Assembly (NCBI RefSeq): GCF_009741265.1
Contig: NZ_WOWL01000001.1
Location: 1 to 64,000 of the forward strand
From: Pseudarthrobacter sp. GA104
Lineage (GTDB): Bacteria > Actinomycetota > Actinomycetes > Actinomycetales > Micrococcaceae
DNA: 64,000 bases
Direction of reading: 5' to 3'
Made by a program: the position numbers and the translations under genes. How positions within the stretch are numbered: position 1 is the first letter of the stretch; each line of letters starts with the position of its first letter. Of the stretch, positions 36,295 to 43,904 are shown in pieces. Under the pieces are notes generated by a model that saw only the letters and a program-made list of their open reading frames with translations, ran no database searches and was not told the origin of the DNA.

Positions 36295-36313
36295 CCGCGA
36301 TACCCCCTTGTAT

Positions 36314-36371
36314 GAGATCGGTTGCTGAGATCGGTTGCAATAACACTATGGATGGTGGGAGAGTTTGTCAA
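36314..36371 (-). promoter_or_regulatory. leftward promoter with repeated operator boxes
   Basis: On the minus strand TTGACA (36366-36371), a 17-base spacer and TAGTGT (36343-36348) are followed by two GCAACCGATC boxes 15 bases apart (36314-36340). The same layout, mirrored, is at 37818-37887. It should drive the dehydrogenase-LacI-VOC-isomerase operon. Confidence 0.75.
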
Positions 36372-36437
36372 CGACACCACAACAGCGGCCCAGACGATAA
36401 GCAAAACCAAACCCGCTTGGGCCCAAGAAAGGCCACC

Positions 36438-37085
36438 ATGTATAAGAAACTTCGCACCCTGCAGACCATCGACGAATCAGGCGCCGTCCTCATCGTCCGC
36501 CTGGAGAACGCCGACGTGGCAGAACGCGTTGCGGAAGCTGCCATCGCCGGAGGCTTCCGCGCCCTTGAAATCACACTGTCGATCCCGGGCGCCGTCGAGG
36601 TAATCCGCCGGCTCTCCGCCAAACATGGGGCCAATGGAGTCGCGATCGGCGCCGGAACGGTACTGGACGAGCACTCGGCCTACGAGTGCATCCGCGCCGG
36701 GGCTGAATTCCTGGTCAGTCCCCAGCTGAACCCGGCGATGATCCGGACAGCGAACCGCTACCAGATACCCACTATTAGCGGGGCCTACACGCCGACCGAG
36801 CTTGTTAACTCCGCAGAGGCGGGCGCTGACATCCTCAAGCTCTTCCCCACCGAGGCTGGCGGCATCCCCTACGCCAAGTCCGTGCTCGCTCCGCTGGCAC
36901 ACCTGCCGATCATGCCGGCAGGCGGCGTAACGCTGGAGAACGTCAGCGAATGGTTTGCCGCGGGCGTTGCAGGTGTCGGCGTCGGCAGCTATGTGACCAA
37001 AGCCTGGCAGCCCGATGGCGACTTTGGCCGCGTCACCAAAGCCGCCGAAGAGTTCCTTTCCGCAGTGGCAGAGGCCCGCCGATGA
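36438..37085 (+). CDS. KDPG-type aldolase (2-keto-3-deoxy sugar-acid phosphate)
   Basis: 215 residues. The Schiff-base lysine is K134 in DILKLFP; the catalytic glutamate is E44 in RALEITL. IGAGTVLDEH, FLVSPQLNP and MPAGGVTLENV are the remaining family blocks. Splits a 2-keto-3-deoxy-(6-phospho)-sugar acid into pyruvate and an aldehyde. The ATG at 36438 follows AAAGG. The next gene is a kinase that starts four bases before this stop, so the pair may phosphorylate and cleave a keto-deoxy acid. Confidence 0.92.
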   Translation: MYKKLRTLQTIDESGAVLIVRLENADVAERVAEAAIAGGFRALEITLSIPGAVEVIRRLSAKHGANGVAIGAGTVLDEHSAYECIRAGAEFLVSPQLNPAMIRTANRYQIPTISGAYTPTELVNSAEAGADILKLFPTEAGGIPYAKSVLAPLAHLPIMPAGGVTLENVSEWFAAGVAGVGVGSYVTKAWQPDGDFGRVTKAAEEFLSAVAEARR

Positions 37086-37630
37086 CAGTCCCCAGCGTCT
37101 TTATTGTCATCGGCCCGGCGGGCTCCGGGAAAACCACGATCGCGCAGAGAACAGCACAAGAAAACAACGCGGCATACCTGGACAAAGACCGGATATGCGG
37201 ACGCTTCGTCGAGTTCGCGCTGAAGGCAACTGGACACGACCCCACCGACCGGGAATCCAACGACTACTATCGCGACAACCTGCTGCCCCTCGAGTACGAG
37301 ACACTCATGGACGTGGCCGGAGCCAACCTGCGTCTGGGCCGGTCCGTCGTGCTCGATGCCCCTTTCGGAGCCTACTTTGACGATCCGGATTTTCTGACGC
37401 GCGCGGCAGAAAAGTTCCATTGGCCACCTTCTGAGACCACGGTGGTGCGGGTAAGGGTCCCCCAGGACCTTCTGCGGGACCGGCTGACCCGCCGCGGCCT
37501 GGAACGGGACCAGTGGAAGCTTTCCCATTGGGATGAGTACTGGTCCGTCTATGGGAGTTTGGAATGCACGTGGTCAGGCGTGCAGTACCTGGACTTCAAC
37601 AACGAGACACCCCTTCCGGCAGAGGGGTGA
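37082..37630 (+). CDS. P-loop small-molecule kinase, gluconokinase-like
   Basis: 182 residues. Walker A GPAGSGKTT at residues 10-18. DKDRICGRFVEFAL and VVLDAPFGAYFDDPDFL resemble the substrate-binding segments of AAA-type kinases for shikimate or gluconate. VRVPQDLLRDRLTRRGLERDQWK is the arginine-rich lid. Coupled to the KDPG-type aldolase gene by a four-base overlap. Probably phosphorylates the sugar acid or keto-deoxy acid of this pathway, but the exact substrate is unknown. Confidence 0.75.
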   Translation: MTVPSVFIVIGPAGSGKTTIAQRTAQENNAAYLDKDRICGRFVEFALKATGHDPTDRESNDYYRDNLLPLEYETLMDVAGANLRLGRSVVLDAPFGAYFDDPDFLTRAAEKFHWPPSETTVVRVRVPQDLLRDRLTRRGLERDQWKLSHWDEYWSVYGSLECTWSGVQYLDFNNETPLPAEG

Positions 37631-37817
37631 CGGCTCAGCCGCCAGAGCCGCTCATTTCGGCCAGTTCTACGCGGGCCGCTCTTTCAGCCTGCAGCATGAA
37701 TTGGCCACACCACCCCTAAATCGACCGAGGCAGCACGACTGCCTCCAGTGCACAAAGTGGTTGCTCTCCTCCGGAGGCGGCAATGCCAGAATCTGCGACG
37801 CGACTCACAAAAAGACG

Positions 37818-37887
37818 TTGACAAGTCTCTTTTGCCACCCTTAGTGTTGTTGCAACCGATCTCTGCAACCGATCTCAGCAATCGATC
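37818..37887 (+). promoter_or_regulatory. rightward promoter with repeated operator boxes
   Basis: TTGACA (37818-37823), 18 bases, TAGTGT (37842-37847), then two GCAACCGATC boxes and a degenerate third (GCAATCGATC), 15 bases apart, up to 37887. It is the mirror image of the block before the dehydrogenase operon and drives the MHS transporter gene. Confidence 0.75.
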
Positions 37888-37977
37888 TTATTGGTTCCGG
37901 TGAAAAGCCGGAGGACCGATTGCCTCCGGTGCAATCCCTAACCCCTCCTCAGCAAACGTGAAAGTATGGAGAGTTCA

Positions 37978-39399
37978 ATGAAGACCTCAAAAGATGCGCT
38001 CGACAGCTCGGGCCCTTCTGAATTTTTGGAAGTGCCGGAGCCGCCCCGGCGCTCCGTCAACATGGTGGCAGGCACGATCGGCCACTTTGTGGAGTGGTAC
38101 GACTGGTACATCTACGGGCTGCTGGCAGCGGTGTTCGCGGGACAGATATTCCCAAGCGAGAACCCCTTCGCGTCCCTTGTCGCAGCGCTGCTCACCTACG
38201 CCGTCGGTTTTGTTATACGCCCGCTCAGCGGAATCATCATCTCGCCGCTGGCCGACCGTTACGGCCGCCGGCTCATCCTGACGCTGTCCATCTCCGGAAT
38301 GGCGCTCGGCTCTCTCATCATCGGCCTCACCCCCTCATTCGCGACGATCGGCTACGCAGCACCTGTTCTCTTCCTGGTTGCACGCATCCTCCAGGGAATC
38401 TCGGCCGGCACCGAGCAGCAAAGCGCCATCGCGTTCATGGTCGAACACGCTCCCGCGAACCGGAGGGGCCTGTTCGGCTCGTTCTCCAACATGGCAAGCG
38501 GCCTCGCAACCCTCGCAGCGACCGGTTCCGCCGCAATCGTGACATCATCCTTTGCTCCCGCCGAACTCGCAGCCTGGGGTTGGCGAATCCCATTCGTCAT
38601 CGGCGGCGTTCTCGGCGTCGCCGGTCTCATCCTGCGGGCCCGCTCGGATGAGACCCCTGAGTTTGAGGCAGCTGCCCTCGTCGATCAAAAGTCCGCCTGG
38701 GCGCGCCTGAAGGACCTGATCCGCGAACACCCGAAGGCTCTGCTCCAGGCAGCGGCACTCTCTGCCCCGGCAGTGGCCTACTACACCTGGGCCACCTTCC
38801 TCCCCACCTATGCCAAGCTGACCACCGGCCGGGACCTGTCCTCCACCCTGGCCGGGAGCGTTATCGGGCTGGTATTGCTCGTGGTCATCGTGCCGGTCTG
38901 CGGATACCTTTCCGACCGCCTCGGCCGACGCAAGATCTTCCCCATCATCGGTGCCATCGGCATGATCGTGCTCTTCTACCCACTGCTTCTGCTGCTGAAC
39001 CAGCCAGGCTTCTGGGTATACGTTCTAGTTTCGGCATCCGGGTGGGTAGTTCTCGGTATTTGGCAGGCCGTTTACCCGACAATCCAGGCCGAGCTCTTTC
39101 CGGCCTCAGTCCGGGTAGCAGGCATCGGCTTCGCGCACCAGATCGTCATCGCCGTCTTCGGTGGCACCGCACCACTTATCGCCGCTGCATTCGTCGGCGC
39201 CGGACAGCCCATGTTCGTTGCGTACTACATGATCGCCATTGTCACCCTCTCCCTCATCGTCTACTTCACGCTCCCCGAGACCGGCAGCAAGGGCCCACGT
39301 GCCACCGTCGCACCGGCAGACCCCGAAGTGCTCGAAGGAGAGCACCTGCTCTTCGAGACTCCACACGGCGGGACCCAGGCGAACGGTTCCAAGGCGTAG
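37978..39399 (+). CDS. MHS-family MFS transporter (metabolite:proton symporter)
   Basis: 473 residues, twelve membrane segments. GTIGHFVEWYDWYIYGLLAAVFAGQIFP is the metabolite:H+ symporter (ShiA/KgtP/ProP) signature, followed by FVIRPLSGIIISPLADRYGRR. FLVARILQGISAGTEQQ marks helix 4-5. Takes up organic or sugar acids with protons. ATG 37978 has GGAGAG just upstream; an alternative ATG at 37966 would add four residues. Its promoter shares operator boxes with the catabolic operon, so it is likely the uptake step of that pathway. Confidence 0.9.
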   Translation: MKTSKDALDSSGPSEFLEVPEPPRRSVNMVAGTIGHFVEWYDWYIYGLLAAVFAGQIFPSENPFASLVAALLTYAVGFVIRPLSGIIISPLADRYGRRLILTLSISGMALGSLIIGLTPSFATIGYAAPVLFLVARILQGISAGTEQQSAIAFMVEHAPANRRGLFGSFSNMASGLATLAATGSAAIVTSSFAPAELAAWGWRIPFVIGGVLGVAGLILRARSDETPEFEAAALVDQKSAWARLKDLIREHPKALLQAAALSAPAVAYYTWATFLPTYAKLTTGRDLSSTLAGSVIGLVLLVVIVPVCGYLSDRLGRRKIFPIIGAIGMIVLFYPLLLLLNQPGFWVYVLVSASGWVVLGIWQAVYPTIQAELFPASVRVAGIGFAHQIVIAVFGGTAPLIAAAFVGAGQPMFVAYYMIAIVTLSLIVYFTLPETGSKGPRATVAPADPEVLEGEHLLFETPHGGTQANGSKA

Positions 39400-39432
39400 A
39401 CCTCCATCTCCTCCCCAGCACTGCACATGAAG

Positions 39433-39468
39433 AAGGCCCTCGACCCGCTCCGGTCGAGGGCTTTCCCC
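39433..39468 (+). terminator. rho-independent terminator after the MHS transporter
   Basis: GCCCTCGACC (39436-39445), loop CGCTCC, GGTCGAGGGC (39452-39461), then CTTTCCCC. A ten-bp perfect GC stem 36 bases after the stop with A-rich 5' flank and short T stretch. Confidence 0.85.
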
Positions 39469-40254
39469 TTCCCGGCCGGGGCCGGCTCCAAGATGAGGCA
39501 CACGTCAGGCTGGCGTGTGCCAGGTGTCAGAGTAGGGCCCCTCCTCCATTTTTGTGGCGATGGCTCAAGAAACTCGTAGACCCAAACCGGACACTTCTGA
39601 CTCCGCTCAAACCGCCACGCCACTCAAAAGGACACGGCCAGGTCATTCGTCGGTTTCATGCCCGTCCGGACGTACTGCAGCCGGTCAATGGGCACATAGG
39701 AAGGCAAACAAATTCACACTGCCAAGGCTGCCGCGCCGCCAGCTAGTGCCCCAAGAACTCAGAGCGGCCAGGCCCATCCCTGCACTTTTTGTACAACCAG
39801 ATCCAGCGTCGCTGTCTGTCATTTCCAGCACCTGGATGGGGCCACTCCCCTGCGGAATCGAGGCGGTATGCTCGGCCGGCAATCTGGAATCTGCTGCAAC
39901 GCCCACAAGTCGGCCCCAGCGGCCCTTAAGGCAGAAGTAAGTGTTGACACTGTCCACACCTCCTTTGGCAGGACAAAACAGCGGTTCCCCAGTTCCCGCG
40001 CCCAAAAAGCGGGGCCGTCCAAGGAAGTTTCGCACCGCAATCGGCGAAGTCATGTTGTGCCCGCTCCCCCGGCCCATGAACAGGTGTAGGCCACCCCCGG
40101 CCAACCCGAGACAACCAACACGAGGTACCGCATAACCGCAGCCACAGCAGGCGGAAGGCCCACCAGCAAGGGCCTTGAACCCGCCACCCCACACACCTGC
40201 ACAGGCCACCGCGGCGGCCAGGCCACAGCCCGCGAACCAACCCGTCAGAGCGAC

Positions 40255-40490
40255 GAGAATCAAGCTTTGTACACACGTCAAAGCAAAATTGCCTCTGACG
40301 AGGCGATATGTCGTGCCCGAGGTGGGACTCGAACCGCATTCCCGGCCTTGCAATCACTGGGAACCCCCGGAAACATGCGGAATTAGAGGCGGTCCGCACC
40401 CTGTACCACCCGCTCCGGGCCGGAAAGTGTGGACAATGTGCACACCCCAATTTCGGCCCCTCAAAGAGCTCAAACCCACGACCGCACACC
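40255..40490 (+). repeat. dispersed repeat with tRNA 3' end, copy D
   Basis: Matches copy C over its whole length in the same orientation, including GTGCCCGAGGTGGGACTCGAACC (40313-40335) and GTGGAC-ATG-GCACACCCCAATTTCGGCCCC. The two copies enclose the 30.9-39.4 kb sugar-acid island. A further fragment with ACTGTCCACACCTCC lies near 39945. 39470-40254 holds no convincing gene. Confidence 0.65.
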
Positions 40491-40711
40491 TCAACGACAG
40501 TGGGCGGTTCTTGTTTGTCCTAACACATTCAGCGCTCACCCCGGGCGGCGTTCCTCGCCCTTACACTTGGAACGCCGGTCCGGAGCCAAGACCGCCACGG
40601 TCAGCGATCCATATACTCCACGATGCGCACGCCGAGCCGCTATCGCCCCAAGTACTCCGCAACCGCAGATCTTCCCCACTCAGGCTGTTCCATTCCATAT
40701 CGCCGATAGAC

Positions 40712-40930
40712 AAGCAGAAGCATGAACTCTGTACGTCAATCTGGTATGTCTTCATGGTCGCTGGGCGGGTCCTCCGCGCAGCCAGGGCGCTGCCGCCGGC
40801 CCTGGAAACGAAAACTTTCCAGAACAAGAACCCAACTCTCCACACCGAAGTTTTCGCGTCCCGCGCCAGTCCCCCAACCCTCAACCCAGCAAATCGACCC
40901 TTACTAGAACGATGCCTGCAACCAACAACC
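40712..40930 (+). repeat. dispersed intergenic repeat, copy E (matches 8465-8700)
   Basis: Carries the blocks AGCAGAAG, GAACT, CGCTGGGCGGGTCCTCCGCG, CCAGGGCGCT, CGAAGTTTTCGC and CTCAACCCAGC shared with copy A. No reading frame is conserved between the two copies, so it is more likely an RNA or DNA-level element than a gene. The rest of 40491-41224 shows no gene. Confidence 0.6.
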
Positions 40931-41224
40931 GAAAAATCACGACCCCCGAAGTTTTCACCCACCGAGTGGGCACACAGCTCCGCTTCCACGGCCATTCCCG
41001 CTCCAGCACACAACAGTCAGGACCGGTCATGTGGTCGGGCAGGCTGCGACTTTGCCCAAAGGTCGGCGTCCGAGGCAGAAACCTTGAGTCGGGGGCAGCC
41101 GATCTCGGAACTCAACATGACCGTCGATAAACAAGCCACTGGCCAGCGATGGCAGGTCCCTCCGGGGCGTGCCGAATCAGGGACAGATTCACTCATCGGG
41201 AGCGTGTCTAGCCACCGAAAACAG

Positions 41225-41668
41225 TCATACTTCAGACACGAAGACGGCCCTGAGTGCTGCCAGCCTTCGCGGTGAAAGGGTTTGAAACACTGTGTCTTCG
41301 GTTCGGATCGTCAATTGCAGGATGAGCTCGCTCAGCTTGCTGACGATCGCTTGTCTGGTTATCAGGTCCGTAGTCCCCTGCACGTTTAAGAGTTCCTTGT
41401 GGCAGTGGAATGCTAAGCGGCGTTCGTCCGCCTCTGTTATCTCACCGTTTATCAAGGCGATGCGGATGAGCGCGGCCAAGAGGGCGGCGGCTTCGCCGGG
41501 AGTGGATGTGTCTCCTGATTGATTGATTACTGCCAGCTTCGACTTGGGGGTTTCGGATAAGCGAAAAGTCCCTTTGTTGATCCAGCCGGCACAATTCTGC
41601 GTAACGGTCCTGACACGGCGTTTCATCTGAAGCGCTGTGTGGGAAGTGCCCATCTCAGCAAATCGCAT
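41225..41668 (-). CDS. hypothetical protein, tandem paralogue 1 (147 aa)
   Basis: Residues ~52-147 match the product of 42082-42378 in order and spacing: STPGEAAALLAALI, NGEITEADERRLA, IVSKLSELILQL, RTEDTVFQTLSPRRLAALRAV. It has an extra basic N-terminal ~50 residues (KRRVRTVTQNCAGWINKG). Purely helical, no signal or membrane segment, no known domain; the acidic helical pattern faintly recalls TerB-like folds but this is not secure. A near-consensus promoter lies upstream at 41777-41805. The start could also be the Met at KRRV. Confidence 0.65.
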   Translation of the reverse strand: MRFAEMGTSHTALQMKRRVRTVTQNCAGWINKGTFRLSETPKSKLAVINQSGDTSTPGEAAALLAALIRIALINGEITEADERRLAFHCHKELLNVQGTTDLITRQAIVSKLSELILQLTIRTEDTVFQTLSPRRLAALRAVFVSEV

Positions 41669-41776
41669 TTTCGTTCCATCCTTTGGCTGACTTGGAGCCT
41701 TGAAGGGCCTCTCTCTTGCGCTCTCCCGGACCGGCTAGGGCGGCGATAAATCAGTCCACACCTGCGTGGACTTTTG

Positions 41777-41805
41777 GTTTTACCCCCACCCTTTTTGAGT
41801 GTCAA
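41777..41805 (-). promoter_or_regulatory. sigma-70-type promoter for the small-protein gene
   Basis: On the minus strand TTGACA (41800-41805), exactly 17 bases, then TAAAAC (41777-41782). One of the best promoter matches in the window. It lies about 110 bases before the start codon, leaving a leader of roughly 100 bases. Confidence 0.65.
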
Positions 41806-42081
41806 GACTTGGCTGGTGTCGCGCCTAAGGATTCGGGCTGACTGTGGGTACGCCGCTCCGTTCTCGCGCCCAAGCGCAGGGAGTCCAAGCACGCCGCGGC
41901 AGGGTTTCGTTCCCGTGCATGCTTCGAAAATTGTGGTTCTCAGCCGGGCCATGCGGCGGAGGGTAACTGCCTGTTGCTCTTCGCCTAACTGCGGCCGGAG
42001 CATTCCATTCAGTAGGCGCCACCGAGGTCGACTACGCGTTCGGACTCCAGGCAGCGTCCTTGCCAGCTAAGGTTCGACTGT

Positions 42082-42378
42082 TCAGGAAACTAGGAGAGCG
42101 GTAAGGGCCGCCATTCGGTGGGGAGAGAGGGTCTGAAAAGCGGTGTCTTCCGTTCGGACGGCCAGGTGAAAGCATAAAGTACGTAGCTTGCTCACAATGG
42201 CAGATCTGCTTTCCAAAGCTGTCGACGCGTCGACACTTCTCAGCTCCTCAAGGCACTGAAGAGCCAAATTGCGTTCGGGAGCCTGGGTGATCTCTCCATT
42301 CATCAAGGCGGTATCTATCAGTGCCACCAGGAGCGCTGCTGCTTCTTCAGGTGTGGAAGTTTCTGCAATGTAAGTCAT
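42082..42378 (-). CDS. hypothetical protein, tandem paralogue 2 (98 aa)
   Basis: MTYIAETSTPEEAAALLVALI, NGEITQAPERNLA, SAIVSKLRTLCFHLAVRTEDTAFQTLSPHRMAALTALLVS. About half the residues are identical to paralogue 1 over its full length, and it lacks the basic N-terminus. Upstream of the two, on the minus strand, the start has only a weak ribosome site. Both genes point the same way, 413 bases apart, with no gene between, so they arose by duplication. Function unknown. Confidence 0.65.
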   Translation of the reverse strand: MTYIAETSTPEEAAALLVALIDTALMNGEITQAPERNLALQCLEELRSVDASTALESRSAIVSKLRTLCFHLAVRTEDTAFQTLSPHRMAALTALLVS

Positions 42379-42566
42379 GTCAACTCACAGCCCTACTGAG
42401 CATAGTTTTGTTATGCGGAATGCTACTCCCGCGGACGCAGCGTCGCGAGTCCGAAGGCCTGTAAACCTTGCGGTTTGCCTGCCCGACCCATTTAGACCGG
42501 ACAAGAGGCCTACGACGTGGAGAAGTCCAGCGGGGGCTTGCCGGGTACCCAAACAGGAAGACTAGG

Positions 42567-42598
42567 TCGGTGGGAGTTGCAAAAGCCCCTCCCACCGA
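42567..42598. terminator. hairpin downstream of the HPr gene
   Basis: TCGGTGGGAG (42567-42576) and CTCCCACCGA (42589-42598) form a perfect ten-bp stem. It lies 44 bases after the HPr stop on the minus strand. No T run follows. Confidence 0.5.
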
Positions 42599-42641
42599 GC
42601 CCCGCCTTTCGGCGTTCCGCCTGTCACAGAACGGGCAAGCC

Positions 42642-42917
42642 CTATTCGTCGTGGTTTGTCTCCAGGATCCGCACGAGTCCGTCAAGCGCTTCCCCTGCTC
42701 CATCGCCCTCAGCGCGCAGTACCACCACATCGCCGTGTGAGGCGCCAAGGCTCATGAGAGAAAGGATGCTGGCAGCATCCATTGCGTCGCTGGCCGGCTC
42801 CCCGTCACGCCCAATCGTTACGTCCACGTCCAGTTCCGATACAGCTGCGGCGAAGATGGCAGCCGGTCGCGCGTGGAGGCCGACACGGCTGGCTATGGTG
42901 GCGGTTCGTTCAGTCAT
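42642..42917 (-). CDS. ptsH: HPr-family phosphocarrier protein
   Basis: 91 residues. The active-site histidine is H15 in GLHARPAA. The regulatory serine region is DAASILSLMSLG, matching the Ser46 site of HPr. I chose ATG 42917, which has AGAAGGAGA just before it. HPr passes phosphate from enzyme I to the IIA components. This copy is encoded 4.4 kb from a glucitol-type PTS and divergent from its SorC regulator, so it is probably the dedicated carrier of that system. No enzyme I gene is in the window. Confidence 0.93.
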   Translation of the reverse strand: MTERTATIASRVGLHARPAAIFAAAVSELDVDVTIGRDGEPASDAMDAASILSLMSLGASHGDVVVLRAEGDGAGEALDGLVRILETNHDE

Positions 42918-43109
42918 TGTTTCTCCTTCTGTTCTGGCCCGGGTAGGGGCCAAGTTGTTTGGGTTAGTAAAAAAGAGGGCATAGGGACTGGCCTGGCTGC
43001 GACGAAGCAATTTTCTTCGCCCAATCGTTCTTCAGCCTTACAGGGGTGGCGGGCGCGAGTGCTTCGTAAGCGCAGTTCATCTCGAAGCAATCCGGAGGTC
43101 GGCAGACCA

Positions 43110-43904
43110 CTAATTGAAGGCGCTACGGTCAAGAGGTGAGTCAGGGGTGGGCGTCCCAAGGCGGCCCAATTCGGGTAGCAGCAGGAGTTCCTCCAGATCT
43201 TTGATCCTGTGATCCGGTTCGACTCCCCGGACCGGGCGACCTGGACCCGACGGGGCTTGCCTCAATATGCACAAGGCAAGACCAGCTCTGCGACCTGCGA
43301 GAATATCGCGATCTAACCGGTCCCCCACGAAGCATGCTTCGTGGGCCGGTGTCTGGACTGCGGCAAGCGCCTCTTCCAGGAGTTGGGGCCCGGGCTTCCT
43401 GTACCCAACTTCGTCAGAGAACAAGGTGGCGTCAAACAGCTCCAGCAGACCGTCATGGCGCAGCTGCACCCGTGCTGCTGCACCAGAAAGACAATTACTT
43501 GCCAACACAAGTTTCTTCCCGCCATGCCGGAGAGTCTTCAAGACTTGTGCCACGCCGGGGTTTGCGGGTCTGGAGATCACTTGCAGCTCAAGTTCCTGCG
43601 TGAGGCGAGCGGTATTGGCAAGGATCACGTCCCTTTCCACGTCCTGCCAGCCGTACGTGACGAGATCCCAGAATGTGTCTTGTGACATCTCCAACGGAAT
43701 CCTCCGACGGTTTTGCAGGCGCTTCCATCCGTCGTACGCACCCCACGCACCTTCGATATCTTCGCTGATAATGGCGGGGCTCAACCGAGAGCGTGGAATA
43801 AGCCTATGAACGAAATGACCCATGGCCTCAAACCCGTGGGCAGGTTTCTGTACATCTGCCAGAACTCCTCCGTAATCAAAAATAACTGTCGTTATCGCCG
43901 TCAT
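43110..43904 (-). CDS. HAD-superfamily hydrolase (phosphatase-like)
   Basis: 264 residues. VIFDYGGVLADV holds the nucleophile Asp of the HAD family (D-Y-G-G-V); the helical cap follows. KKLVLASNCLSG is motif II-like, and YRKPGPQLLEEAL and CFVGDRLDRDILAGRRAGL are motifs III and IV. The second motif-I aspartate, usually DxD, is Gly (DYG), a variant common in HAD subfamily IA members annotated as haloacid dehalogenase-like. It may dephosphorylate a PTS-derived phosphopolyol. ATG 43904 lies within the end of the metallophosphoesterase gene (four-base overlap). Confidence 0.85.
   Translation of the reverse strand: MTAITTVIFDYGGVLADVQKPAHGFEAMGHFVHRLIPRSRLSPAIISEDIEGAWGAYDGWKRLQNRRRIPLEMSQDTFWDLVTYGWQDVERDVILANTARLTQELELQVISRPANPGVAQVLKTLRHGGKKLVLASNCLSGAAARVQLRHDGLLELFDATLFSDEVGYRKPGPQLLEEALAAVQTPAHEACFVGDRLDRDILAGRRAGLALCILRQAPSGPGRPVRGVEPDHRIKDLEELLLLPELGRLGTPTPDSPLDRSAFN

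Noticed and set aside
40175..41275. Open frame of 366 codons
   Set aside because: It crosses two dispersed repeats, has no ribosome site, is rich in Pro/Arg/Ser, and contains VPEVGLEP, the well-known false peptide from reading a tRNA end backwards.
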